Shown: in pieces, positions 24,266 to 32,128 of the stretch
Numbering within the stretch: the stretch's first letter is position 1
Layout of the letters: the number at the start of each line of letters is the position of its first letter
Source: an uncultured Bacteroidales bacterium
Lineage (GTDB): Bacteria; Bacteroidota; Bacteroidia; Bacteroidales; P3
Length of the DNA: 32,474 bases
Reading direction: 5' to 3'
NCBI GenBank assembly: GCA_900317955.1
Contig: ONIP01000030.1
Span: forward strand, 1-32,474
Notes under the pieces: generated by a model
Database searches by the model: none
Seen by the model: only the letters and a program-made list of their open reading frames with translations
Told to the model about the DNA's origin: nothing
Position numbers and translations under genes: made by a program

Positions 24266-25642
24266 ATGAAAACACTCAGATTACTCATTATATTAACGTT
24301 AATGGTTTCAGCAGCATGGCGTTTGCCAGCCCAACACACACCCAGTCAGGAAACCACCCGTGTGCTCATTATTCTCGACTGCTCGCAGAGCATGTGGGAC
24401 AAATGGCAGAGCGACTCGAAAATCAAAGTCACTCAGCAAGTACTGTTGCCCTTCATGGACAGCATCGCTGCCCATACCGACATCCAAGTGGCTCTTCGTG
24501 TCTTTGGCCACCTCAACAAAGACGGCATCCCCACACAGCTCGAAGTACCCTTCGCCGCCGACAACCTCTACCAACTCAAAAGTAAAATCAAGACCCTCGT
24601 ACCCAATGGTGAATGCTCTGCCACTACCGCTCTCGAACATGCCCTCAAAGACTTCCCACGTGACGACAACGCTCGCAACATCGTAGTCCTCATTACCGCA
24701 GAGACTCACAGCTCCGACGACGACCTCTGCAGCGCCATAAGCCAGCTCCAACAAAGCGGTGCCATATCCCAAACTTTCATCCTCGCATTCGGCACCCCTG
24801 ACAATTCCACCGACCAATCCGAATGTGCCGGTCAATTCACCCTCATCCCCGATGAAGAGCGCTTCGACGAAACTCTCCACCAAATCTTTTTCCTCTCCGA
24901 CCAAGATGCACTCCTCACACTTGCTTTGGTCGACAACAGTCACCATCTCTACGAAACCGAAATCCCCGTGTTCTTTTTCGACCACAATACGCTCGCCCTT
25001 CGCTACTCCACCGTCTATCACTACAACACACAACAACCAGCCGACACTCTCACCATCAACCCTCTCCTCACCTACGACATCACCGTTGCCACCAAACCTT
25101 CTATCAAACTCAACAACCGTCATTTCAAACCCGGCACACACAACCGCCTCGAAATCCCGGCTCCTCAAGGAAGTCTCCGCCTCCACCTTGAGAACCGACG
25201 TACCTCTTTCCAACTCCCTCAATACAATATACTTGTACGTCGCCACAACGACCCCGAACTTCTCTCCACTCAATCCCTCGGTGATAAAAAGAACTACCTA
25301 TCCGGCTCTTACGACATCGACATACTATCCCTCCCTGTCCTGCATCTCTCCAACATCAAAATCCAGAGCAACTCCGACACCGACCTGCAAATTCCCCTTC
25401 CCGGGCAACTTGCACTGACCAAACCCCAAGGTCCAACCGCTGGCAGCATCTTCGTATTCCAGCCTGACGGCATCGAATGGGTCTGCAACCTCGATCCCAC
25501 CAACTCCACCGAACGCATCATCCTCATGCCAGGCGACTATCAGGTCATCCTGCAACCCGTCAACGACAACAGCAACTCCTCCGTCCAAACCGCACGCTTC
25601 ACCATCCGCTCCGCCCAACAAACCGGAGTAACCATCAAATAG
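24266..25642 (+). CDS. Secreted von Willebrand factor A domain protein
   Basis: 458 residues from the ATG at 24266, chosen because it starts the signal peptide MKTLRLLIILTLMVSAAWRLPAQ; an ATG at 24245 adds seven residues. Residues about 30-210 are a VWA domain: VLIILDCSQSMWDKW gives the DxSxS metal site, then VALRVFGHL, the threonine in SATTALEHAL, IVVLITAETHS and FILAFGTP. The remaining 240 residues are beta-rich, with no sorting domain or lipobox. VWA domains bind protein ligands through a bound metal. Codons are strongly C-ending. It is divergent to the large T9SS gene, 112 bases apart, so joint regulation is possible. The specific partner is unknown. Confidence 0.8.
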   Translation: MKTLRLLIILTLMVSAAWRLPAQHTPSQETTRVLIILDCSQSMWDKWQSDSKIKVTQQVLLPFMDSIAAHTDIQVALRVFGHLNKDGIPTQLEVPFAADNLYQLKSKIKTLVPNGECSATTALEHALKDFPRDDNARNIVVLITAETHSSDDDLCSAISQLQQSGAISQTFILAFGTPDNSTDQSECAGQFTLIPDEERFDETLHQIFFLSDQDALLTLALVDNSHHLYETEIPVFFFDHNTLALRYSTVYHYNTQQPADTLTINPLLTYDITVATKPSIKLNNRHFKPGTHNRLEIPAPQGSLRLHLENRRTSFQLPQYNILVRRHNDPELLSTQSLGDKKNYLSGSYDIDILSLPVLHLSNIKIQSNSDTDLQIPLPGQLALTKPQGPTAGSIFVFQPDGIEWVCNLDPTNSTERIILMPGDYQVILQPVNDNSNSSVQTARFTIRSAQQTGVTIK

Positions 25643-25768
25643 CAATTCCTGTCCCGAACCATCACACACCATCCCACCCTCATCTATTTCGCCAACAACA
25701 ATTCAGAGACCATCCAAACTACTCCTGCGAATAGTCATGTTCTCTACCCTGCACAGCATTAAGAAGAT

Positions 25769-25869
25769 TTCTATTAATCACTCCGAATAAGGGTGAGATA
25801 TGAATAACATTGCGGGAGTCGAGAGTAGAGCCGAACTTGCTCGAGCCATGCCAAGATGAAGCAACGTCT
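25769..25869 (+). repeat. Dispersed repeat, copy 2
   Basis: Matches the minus strand of 8417-8516. The best 67 bases (about 25803-25869) differ at about 10 positions, and the 13-mer ttctattaatcac (25769-25781) is identical. It contains agccgaacttgctcgagc, the counterpart of the near-palindrome in copy 1. Confidence 0.75.
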
Positions 25870-25971
25870 TGAATCAACACCTTACACCCTGCGTCGATTA
25901 TCTGTAGCAACGGGGTGCATCACATTAGAGACGAGACACTTTAACCTTCCTTAATACAACCACAAAACAAT

Positions 25972-25999
25972 AAAGCGCAGTGCTCATGCACCGCGCTTT
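25972..25999 (-). terminator. Hairpin terminator of the His/Cys-rich lipoprotein gene
   Basis: Arms aaagcgc (25972-25978) and gcgcttt (25993-25999), with inner gtgc/gcac pairs around a tcat loop. It lies 29 bases after the stop of the minus-strand gene and is followed on that strand by a T-rich stretch. Confidence 0.75.
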
Positions 26000-26028
26000 A
26001 TAAAATTCAGTAATAAACTTACAACTTC

Positions 26029-26409
26029 TTAGTCAATCGTGCAGCCTCCGAGGTGATCCCAGCTGTCTTCAAAGTGACCACGCCAGAAAACCACTTCATG
26101 AATGTGATGATGTCCGCTCCACTCACAAGGTGCAATGGGGCAGGTTTCACCTTCCATATACTCATGCTGGTGAACAACAATCGAGGTAGGATCATTTCTG
26201 TCGATGACCATGAATCTTGTAGGATCGGTGGATGAGTGGTGGGGGCACACAGCAGTAATCGTTGCGTCCTTCGGAGGAAGCAATGTGTCATGCACCACAG
26301 GAACATTCTGTGTCCCAACTTCGGACTTGTTGCAGGAAGTCATACCCGAAGTAGCGACAAATACGAAAGCTGCCACCAAAGTGAACAGAACAAATCTCTT
26401 TTTTGCCAT
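26029..26409 (-). CDS. Small His/Cys-rich lipoprotein of unknown function
   Basis: 126 residues. Basic start (MAKKR), hydrophobic core and lipobox GMTSC (cysteine at residue 26) predict a lipoprotein. The mature part is rich in H, C, D and W: AVCPHHSS near residue 54, VVHQHEYMEGETCPIAPCEWSGHHHIHEVVFWRGHF near residue 78-112, and GGCTID at the end. The CPxxPC and HHHIHE groups suggest metal binding, for example zinc, copper or nickel, but no family was recognised. It is a single gene with its own promoter (26519) and terminator. The lipoprotein call is firm, the metal idea an inference. Confidence 0.7.
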   Translation of the reverse strand: MAKKRFVLFTLVAAFVFVATSGMTSCNKSEVGTQNVPVVHDTLLPPKDATITAVCPHHSSTDPTRFMVIDRNDPTSIVVHQHEYMEGETCPIAPCEWSGHHHIHEVVFWRGHFEDSWDHLGGCTID

Positions 26410-26518
26410 TGTTTTAATTTTTTATTGTTTTTTCGTTTTATTTTTCTATCTACTATAAACTTGAATTAATGCACATTACAGCAATAATCGCTGCTTTGTG
26501 CAACTCAATTCTACAATG

Positions 26519-26527
26519 CAAAGATAA
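26519..26527 (-). promoter_or_regulatory. -7 promoter box for the His/Cys-rich lipoprotein gene
   Basis: Minus strand TATCTTTGC, a perfect TAnnTTTGC match, 110 bases before the start codon. TTCG lies 19 bases further up in the -33 position (consensus TTTG). Confidence 0.55.
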
Positions 26528-26610
26528 ACATATTTTTCAATATAGCGAACTTTTTTTTATTTTTTTCTTCAACAGGAATCCTCCATCCTCCCTATTATTC
26601 CGAAGCAACA

Positions 26611-27375
26611 TCAATACACATACTTCTCTCCCAATAAATTCACTTGGAAACAAAGTCCGACATTTACATATTTGAAATCCTTCACACTTGCCTGTACACG
26701 CAAATGCCTCCACAACAAAGCATCCAATCCCACCAATACCTCATTCCCTGTATACTCCACAATCGCCCTTGCCTGCGGGAAGAAGGACGGACGGAATGTC
26801 ACTCCACCTACCACACCGTTCCACTTGGCATTGTATCCCCGCAAAAAATGCCTGTACGCAAGCGTAACCCCTACCTCATTACCCCCAAACTCAAAATGCT
26901 TCGTGGCTGCAACATAATAGTTAAAGAAATACAGCTGCACATCACTCCTGTTTTTGTTGAATGCCGAGGTACCGAAATCATTGCACCCGAATGCAACGGC
27001 AGGATAATACTTTCCCTCTTCCAACGGTCTTATTTTCAACGAAACCGACCTGTCCTTCCTGTGGTATCTCCACAATTCTTCATTGGCAGCACTCTTCCGC
27101 TTCGTACACACATAGCTGAACTCTATCCAACGGAATGGAGTCAACGATATATAATAGTCATACGTGTCGTATTTCTGGCCGTTAAACAGAAATCCGGTAT
27201 CCGGTGTCATGGCCTTGTTCAAAAAATGCAAACCCATGAATGCATCTCCTTCATGGTTCATCTCGGCCGACGGCACATGCAACAAACCCGACAATCCAGT
27301 ATACTGCTGGGCGTAACCCGTGGCAGGCACAAGCCACCACACTGCCAGCATTACATATAAAACAATTCTTTTCAT
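26611..27375 (-). CDS. YjbH-like outer-membrane protein, resembles the N-terminal half
   Basis: 254 residues with a signal peptide ending near TGYAQQ. The body reads like the first half of YjbH/GfcD (PF06082): TGLSGLLHVPSAEMNHEGDAFMG, then YDYYISLTPFRWIEFSYVCTK, RSVSLKIRPLEEGKYYPAVAFGCNDFGTS, and YVAATKHFEFGGNEVGVTLAYRHF, alternating strands of a beta barrel. YjbH proteins belong to exopolysaccharide or group 4 capsule export gene sets in proteobacteria, where they are about 700 aa. The protein ends in an aromatic residue (EKYVY), as outer-membrane barrels often do. Its ATG overlaps the TGA of the upstream gene (4 bases), so the two are translationally coupled. Confidence 0.7.
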   Translation of the reverse strand: MKRIVLYVMLAVWWLVPATGYAQQYTGLSGLLHVPSAEMNHEGDAFMGLHFLNKAMTPDTGFLFNGQKYDTYDYYISLTPFRWIEFSYVCTKRKSAANEELWRYHRKDRSVSLKIRPLEEGKYYPAVAFGCNDFGTSAFNKNRSDVQLYFFNYYVAATKHFEFGGNEVGVTLAYRHFLRGYNAKWNGVVGGVTFRPSFFPQARAIVEYTGNEVLVGLDALLWRHLRVQASVKDFKYVNVGLCFQVNLLGEKYVY

Positions 27376-28286
27376 TCCTCCACAATCTTTTCGTTAATAA
27401 TAAAATCAGGTGCCATCGTGTGGCTTCCCCACTCCAGCAAATCGCGGTCAAACCAGCCGTCACGCTCATTTTCCTCTGGGTCTGTCCTGTACATACGGTT
27501 ACCCACAGTATTTGTCATCACACTATACGCAACTCTGAAATTTGATGCCGGTCTGAAATTCACTGCCCTCCGGGTTCTGTGGTAAGGCGGAATCATCACT
27601 ACTATCTTGAATCCTACATCATACTTGTAATCCTTGCTCCAATGTCCAAACAACGACACTGTGGTATGATTGAAATGACGCATAGCCTCTACTTCAACCC
27701 CTAAATCTCGATACACATACAGTCCTGCCTCGCCTCTCAACTGGGTGTTCCATTTCTGTATGTATATATCTCCGCCCACTGTGCCCACAAAACGGTCTGG
27801 AAGCGTAATCCGCCAATCTCTGTCCGTGTTGAACCAACCCACATATCCCCCCTGTGCCTCCAACGCGAACCAATCCGTCAAAGGCAGGAACAATTTCACA
27901 TCCAACCCGTAACGCTTCATACTGAACAAACCTGCCGTTGTCTTGCAATACAATGACCCCATCCGCAACTGCTTGCTGATGGCCAAATTATTCACCATAA
28001 AGCCATTCCCGTCATCTCCGTACTGGTTGACCACAGGCACATACACTTGTCCGGTCAAATTCCAGTGGTTTCCCATATCCCACCGGAAACCCGGCGTTAG
28101 GTTGATTAAAAAATCATACTGACGTTGATAGTAAACATCTCTGAAATTAAGATTCACCCCGGCAAAAAGGTCAATACCGGGTTTCGACGTGTACCCTTGC
28201 GCGCTCACTCCACTGCCCCACAACGATGGCAACGTCATCGCCGCGGCCATGGCAACGCAAAGCAAAGTCTTTTTCCAATAACACAT
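27372..28286 (-). CDS. Outer-membrane barrel protein, resembles the C-terminal half of YjbH
   Basis: 304 residues from the ATG ending at 28286, chosen because MCYWKKTLLCVAMAAAMTLPSLWGSGVSAQ is a signal peptide and a promoter lies just upstream; the open frame extends further but without sense. The mature part has paired strands: GIDLFAGVNLNFRDVYYQRQYDFLINLTPGFRWDMG, HWNLTGQVYVPVVNQYG, SLYCKTTAGLFSMKRYGLDVKLFLPLTDWFALEAQGGYVG, and RDLGVEVEAMRHFNHTTVSLFGHWSKD...VGFKIVVMIPP. The last pair is very like the end of YjbH. With the next gene it would give both halves of one YjbH protein, in swapped gene order. No polysaccharide genes are adjacent. Confidence 0.6.
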   Translation of the reverse strand: MCYWKKTLLCVAMAAAMTLPSLWGSGVSAQGYTSKPGIDLFAGVNLNFRDVYYQRQYDFLINLTPGFRWDMGNHWNLTGQVYVPVVNQYGDDGNGFMVNNLAISKQLRMGSLYCKTTAGLFSMKRYGLDVKLFLPLTDWFALEAQGGYVGWFNTDRDWRITLPDRFVGTVGGDIYIQKWNTQLRGEAGLYVYRDLGVEVEAMRHFNHTTVSLFGHWSKDYKYDVGFKIVVMIPPYHRTRRAVNFRPASNFRVAYSVMTNTVGNRMYRTDPEENERDGWFDRDLLEWGSHTMAPDFIINEKIVEE

Positions 28287-28598
28287 TACAAAAAAATATT
28301 TATAAATAACCGACTGCAAATATACACAAATTTCCCGACTCGCAAACCATTCTCCCCTCAAAAATCTCCCTTTCCTCTCCCCACAGCACCCCCACTTCCT
28401 ATCTCCCAAAGCCTTTCCAACGCTCCCAACTCGTTCATTTCAATGCTCTTCCAATCAAAAACCATTCAACAACATGTAAATTTTGCATACATTAAAATAA
28501 TTTCACAAATATTCCGTTAAATATATATCAATGTAAAAGTAAAGGTGTAAAAGCCTTTTTCTCTGTCAACACAAATGCTGAAACTAAAAAACACCGAC
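28287..28598. other. 312-bp divergent gap
   Basis: It holds the minus-strand promoter of the YjbH-like pair (28316-28346). On the plus strand a weak -7-like sequence (aaattttgc at 28478-28486) may serve the esterase gene. Nothing else was recognised. Confidence 0.5.
28316..28346 (-). promoter_or_regulatory. Promoter of the YjbH-like gene pair
   Basis: Minus strand TATATTTGC (28316-28324) with TTTG (28343-28346) 18 bases upstream, close to the Bacteroidota -33/-7 layout. It lies 30 bases before the start codon at 28286. Confidence 0.7.
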
Positions 28599-30077
28599 AT
28601 GACGAAGAAAATATTACTGGCAACACTCATAGCTCTCTTACTATGTGCTTGCAGCCACAACAAACAAGGACTCAGCTTTAACCCAAACAATGGCACCCAA
28701 GAGGAACTGACCATGCCCGACGGCCAAGTGATAAAATATACCGCCTACGAACATCTCTACTACGTAAAACATATCGAAGACACCGCCTACCAGTACCTGA
28801 ACGTCTACGTACCAGAAGGTGCTTCCAGTTCAACCCCAATCCTCCTTCGGACATACATCGGTGGCTACATGGCCGCCAAAGCCCGCAAACCCCAAGCCGG
28901 TGATGCCACCGGCCGAGCCCTCAAAGAAGGCTATGTAGTTGTCATTCCTGGCTCCCGTGGACGCAACTCAATGCAAGACGGCACCTATAACGGACGTGCT
29001 CCCAAAGCACTCCTCGACCTTAAAGCAGCCATCCGCTTCCTGCGCCTATTCGACCGCGAAATGCCCGGCAACGCCGAACGTATCGTAATCGACGGCACCA
29101 GTGCCGGCGGAGCATTTGCCGCCTTGATAGGAGCCACCGGCAACCATCCCGCCTACGAAGAAATGCTCAAAGCAATGGGTGCCGCAAAAAAAGCCGACGA
29201 TGTTTTCGCTGCTGTCTGTTTCTGCCCCATCACCGATCTCGAGCATGCCGACATGGCTTACGAATGGCTATACAACGGCACATCAAGCCGCCAACGCTCC
29301 GCACAGCTCCTGCCTATTAGCAACCAACTCAAAGAACAATTCCCAAACTACATCAACAGTCTAAACCTCAAAGACTGGAATGGGAACCCTGTCACTTCTG
29401 ACAATTACTTGGACCTCCTTCGTAAAGAGCTCATACGATCCGCTCAGACTGCCAAAAATGCAGGTGCCGACATCAGCGACACATTGGGCTTTTCTTTCAA
29501 CCAAGAAACCATGGGCGGAATGCCTCCTCTCAATGGCGGCAAGAAGCAGTCAAAACCCATGATGCGCCCCATCGCCCCTCAACAGGGCGAATATATCATC
29601 GGCTTAGACATCCAGCGTTATCTGAACTACGTGGCAGGAACCCAGCCATTGAAGACAGCCCCTGCATTCGATACGAAAGGTGTTTTAAACCAACCTGCTT
29701 CCGCCGAGAACGAAGTGTTTGGCGGCTCCGACGGAACAAGTGTGAACTTCACCGTCTTCAGTGCCTACAACAACGGCATCGACCTCCCCAAAGAGGTTGT
29801 AGACAACGTATACTTGATGAACCCAATGAACTTTATCGGAACCGTCGAGCCCTCAAAGGGTAAATCCAAAAAAGAAAGCAAACACAAAGTTGCTCCTTTC
29901 TGGTACATCCGACATGGCGCAAGAGACCGCGATACGGGATTCCCCATCCCTCTAAACCTCGCGCTGAAATTGCACAACTCCGGCTACAACGTGAACTTCC
30001 TCTTCGCATGGAACCGTCCCCACAGTGGCGACTACGCTTTGGACGAGCTGTTCAATTGGCTGGGCGGCATCATGTAA
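28599..30077 (+). CDS. Lipoprotein alpha/beta-hydrolase (tannase/feruloyl-esterase-like)
   Basis: 492 residues from the ATG at 28599, taken as start because MTKKILLATLIALLLCACS is a lipoprotein signal with cysteine at residue 18; an ATG at 28575 would add eight residues. Alpha/beta-hydrolase landmarks: YLNVYVPEG, GYVVVIPGSRGRN, then the nucleophile S168 in DGTSAGGAFAALIGATG, an acid D443 in RHGARDRDTGFP, and H475 in WNRPHSGDYALDELF. The arrangement with a large lid between the nucleophile and the acid resembles subtype B tannases and related esterases. A surface or periplasmic esterase on an aromatic or acyl ester is likely; the substrate is not known. A GNAT gene starts 22 bases downstream. 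Confidence 0.75.
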   Translation: MTKKILLATLIALLLCACSHNKQGLSFNPNNGTQEELTMPDGQVIKYTAYEHLYYVKHIEDTAYQYLNVYVPEGASSSTPILLRTYIGGYMAAKARKPQAGDATGRALKEGYVVVIPGSRGRNSMQDGTYNGRAPKALLDLKAAIRFLRLFDREMPGNAERIVIDGTSAGGAFAALIGATGNHPAYEEMLKAMGAAKKADDVFAAVCFCPITDLEHADMAYEWLYNGTSSRQRSAQLLPISNQLKEQFPNYINSLNLKDWNGNPVTSDNYLDLLRKELIRSAQTAKNAGADISDTLGFSFNQETMGGMPPLNGGKKQSKPMMRPIAPQQGEYIIGLDIQRYLNYVAGTQPLKTAPAFDTKGVLNQPASAENEVFGGSDGTSVNFTVFSAYNNGIDLPKEVVDNVYLMNPMNFIGTVEPSKGKSKKESKHKVAPFWYIRHGARDRDTGFPIPLNLALKLHNSGYNVNFLFAWNRPHSGDYALDELFNWLGGIM

Positions 30078-30099
30078 TTGGATTAATTCTCGGATTACC

Positions 30100-30639
30100 A
30101 TGTACAGTTACCAGACCGATAGAATAATGCTTCGCCCATGGAGGGAGAGCGATGCCGAAGCGCTGTTCAAGTACGCCTCCGACCCCGAAGTGGGGCCGCG
30201 TGCAGGATGGCCACCGCACAAGAGTGTGGAGGAAAGCCTTGTGGTCATCCGCACACTTTTCAGCGGCGAGGGGATGTTGGCAGTGGTGTGGAAAGAGACG
30301 GGTGAGGCCATCGGATGTGTCGGGTATTTGCCATCGACCTCTTCCAACCTGAAGATTGAGTCCGACCAAGCCGAGGTGGGCTACTGGATTGCCCGCCCCT
30401 ATTGGGGGATGGGCATCTGCACAGAGGCACTTGCCCTTGTTATCGAACACTGCTTTAACGCGAAAGGTTTCAGCACCCTTTGGGGCACCTATTTCCCAAG
30501 CAATCCCGCCTCCGGCCGCGTGATGAAGAAATGCGGTTTCACGGACACTGGACGAGAGACGCTTTGCCCTAACCTCGAAGTCGGCTCAGACCAGCCTGTG
30601 AGGGTGATGAGAAAAGATAATGACATACTGATACAATAA
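30100..30639 (+). CDS. GNAT family N-acetyltransferase (RimJ/RimL type)
   Basis: 179 residues from the ATG at 30100; the longer frame runs back into the esterase gene and has no sense. It starts with a typical RimJ/RimL-type N-terminus (YQTDRIMLRPWRESDAEALFKYASDPEV), has the acetyl-CoA loop YWGMGICTEALALVIEHCF near residues 107-125, and ends with STLWGTYFPSNPASGRVMKKCGFTDTGRE, the usual last motif. It transfers acetyl from acetyl-CoA to an amine; the substrate is unknown. It lies 22 bases after the esterase gene and 4 bases before the next gene. Confidence 0.88.
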   Translation: MYSYQTDRIMLRPWRESDAEALFKYASDPEVGPRAGWPPHKSVEESLVVIRTLFSGEGMLAVVWKETGEAIGCVGYLPSTSSNLKIESDQAEVGYWIARPYWGMGICTEALALVIEHCFNAKGFSTLWGTYFPSNPASGRVMKKCGFTDTGRETLCPNLEVGSDQPVRVMRKDNDILIQ

Positions 30640-30643
30640 AAAA

Positions 30644-31414
30644 ATGAAGAAAGCACTTTTTTCCACGATAATACTCTGCGCTGTGGCCATGACGGCCACG
30701 GCACAAGAGCTCCCATGGTTCTGGCACGAGAACGATTATTCTCTCAAGGGTCATGTGAAGGAAGTGCGGGAATACCATATCGAGATGAGAGGTAACCCCG
30801 AATTGCAAGATACCGACTACTATTTCTACACCTACTCCCCCGAGGGACATATACTCACCGAGTACTTTAATGATGTGGACAAACTTTGTCACAACACCTA
30901 CTATTGGAGCACGCACCTCGACTCTATTGTCCGGGGTGGCGACTGCCACTCCATTGAGTACTATCTCTATGAAGCCGACGGCCGTCTTGAACGGGTGATA
31001 CATGGAGTCTATGGGCTCACTGATACATCGACTATCATATACGACGAACGGGGCTTCCCTGTAAAGACCTATGGGGATTTCGATAGCAAAGCAAACGAGC
31101 CCTGGTATGAATGGTATGACGACGGGCGTATCAAAGGCATTGGTTCAAAATATTGGGGCAAACGGTATGAGTATGATAGCCAGGGGCGGTTGGCCAAAGA
31201 GACTCATCAAGACAAACTTGTCGTGACATTCACATATAATGAGAACGGTGATGTTGCACAAATCCAGTATGACCCAAATGGCAATCTGTTCTACAACAAA
31301 GGCAAAGTAACGACAACAAGTTACACCTACAAATACGACAGCCACGGCAACTGGATTGAGGCATATAGGGGCAACACACTTGAAACCATTCGGACAATAA
31401 TTTATTACAAATAA
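30644..31414 (+). CDS. Secreted protein with YD/RHS-like repeats
   Basis: 256 residues with a signal peptide (MKKALFSTIILCAVAMTATAQ). The mature part is made of short strand-turn units of the YD/RHS kind: YFYTYSPEGHILTEYFND, IEYYLYEADGRLERVIHG, IIYDERGFPVKTYGDFD, YEWYDDGRIKGIGSKYWG, YEYDSQGRLAKETHQD, FTYNENGDVAQIQYDPNGNL, YTYKYDSHGNWIEAYRG. Such proteins are common as small secreted proteins in Bacteroidales; there is no toxin domain, so this is not a polymorphic toxin. It starts 4 bases after the GNAT stop and should be in one operon with it. Confidence 0.75.
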   Translation: MKKALFSTIILCAVAMTATAQELPWFWHENDYSLKGHVKEVREYHIEMRGNPELQDTDYYFYTYSPEGHILTEYFNDVDKLCHNTYYWSTHLDSIVRGGDCHSIEYYLYEADGRLERVIHGVYGLTDTSTIIYDERGFPVKTYGDFDSKANEPWYEWYDDGRIKGIGSKYWGKRYEYDSQGRLAKETHQDKLVVTFTYNENGDVAQIQYDPNGNLFYNKGKVTTTSYTYKYDSHGNWIEAYRGNTLETIRTIIYYK

Positions 31415-31431
31415 ATAATCTATTCAACAAC

Positions 31432-31467
31432 ATGACCCACCATGAGAAATCTTCGGAACCACAATAA
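31432..31467 (+). pseudogene. Possible remnant of a duplicated 5' end of the transketolase C subunit gene
   Basis: An 11-codon frame, MTHHEKSSEPQ then stop, resembles the start of the gene at 32199 (MTHYEKQSSKEL). The first nine bases atgacccac are identical, and aataatc occurs shortly upstream of both. If real, it marks where the transketolase subunit gene began before the four-helix-bundle cassette came to lie between. The match is short, so chance is not excluded. Confidence 0.4.
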
Positions 31468-31490
31468 TACAATTTTGACAAAAACAATCA

Positions 31491-31531
31491 GACTAGTCTG
31501 ACAGGTCTGAATAGTCTGACAAGTCCGACAA
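31491..31531 (+). repeat. Left array of palindromic 9-mers
   Basis: Four contiguous 9-base units after a partial unit: gtctgacag, gtctgaata, gtctgacaa, gtccgacaa (31496-31531). The core GTCnGAC reads the same on both strands. It ends 19 bases before the four-helix-bundle suffix start. Confidence 0.85.
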
Positions 31532-31550
31532 ACAACAAAAACAACAAACA

Positions 31551-32120
31551 ATGCCCAATAACGAACCCAAGCCATTTTTGAAGCCCCTCGGTGGCTACCG
31601 CAAGCTGCGGGTGTACAAGGTGACAGAGATAGTCTGCGACATCACCTATCACTTTGCGCACACCTACCTTTGCAAGGGCGACCGGACCATAGACCAGATG
31701 GTGCAGGCAGCGCGGAGCGGCAAGCAGAATATTGCCGAGGGCAGTGAGGCCGCCACCACATCGCGCGAGACGGAGATAAAGTTGACCAATGTGGCCAAAG
31801 CCAGTTTGGAAGAGTTGTTGGTGGATTATGAAGACTATCTGCGGCAGCACAATCTGACACAATGGAAAAGCGGACACCCACGATACGAGCCAATGCGCGA
31901 GTACGCCCGAAGTGAGAAGATATATGCTGAGTATCCGACCCTATTGCAGAAGTTGAACGACGAGGAACTCGCCAACCTCTGCATCACACTGATTAATCAA
32001 GCAACCTACATGCTCCGCCGACTGATTGAGAAGCAACAACAGCAGTTTCTCCAAGAAGGTGGCGTAAGAGAACAAATGACCAGAGCAAGACTAAACTATC
32101 GCAATGGAAAGACAAATTAA
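31551..32120 (+). CDS. Four-helix-bundle suffix domain protein in a repeat-flanked cassette
   Basis: 189 residues matching the 'four helix bundle suffix' group (TIGR04258 by memory), a relative of the 23S rRNA IVS/Avd bundle: KPLGGYRKLRVYKVTEIVCDITYHFAHTYL, then GDRTIDQMVQAARSGKQNIAEGSEAATTSRETEIKLTNVAKASLEELLVDYEDYLRQ with the NIAEGS hallmark, then two more helices and a Q-rich C-terminal extension. No nuclease or recombinase motif is seen. The gene sits alone between two arrays of GTCnGAC 9-mers (31491-31531 and 32129-32164), directly before the C-terminal transketolase subunit. The family is suspected to bind nucleic acid; its job is unknown. The tight repeat bracketing suggests a mobile cassette. 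Confidence 0.85.
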   Translation: MPNNEPKPFLKPLGGYRKLRVYKVTEIVCDITYHFAHTYLCKGDRTIDQMVQAARSGKQNIAEGSEAATTSRETEIKLTNVAKASLEELLVDYEDYLRQHNLTQWKSGHPRYEPMREYARSEKIYAEYPTLLQKLNDEELANLCITLINQATYMLRRLIEKQQQQFLQEGGVREQMTRARLNYRNGKTN

Positions 32121-32128
32121 GCAGACCC

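Larger units (their letters stand above)
25643..26028. other. 386-bp gap without a supported gene
   Basis: It lies between the VWA gene and the minus-strand His/Cys-rich lipoprotein gene. It holds the second copy of the dispersed repeat (25769-25869) and a terminator hairpin (25972-25999). A 63-codon frame on the minus strand crosses the repeat but has no sign of being real. Confidence 0.7.

Noticed and set aside
25719..25910. A 63-codon minus-strand frame in the gap after the VWA gene
   Set aside because: It mostly covers the dispersed repeat, has no family, no promoter box and no ribosome-binding sequence, and the other repeat copy does not preserve the frame.
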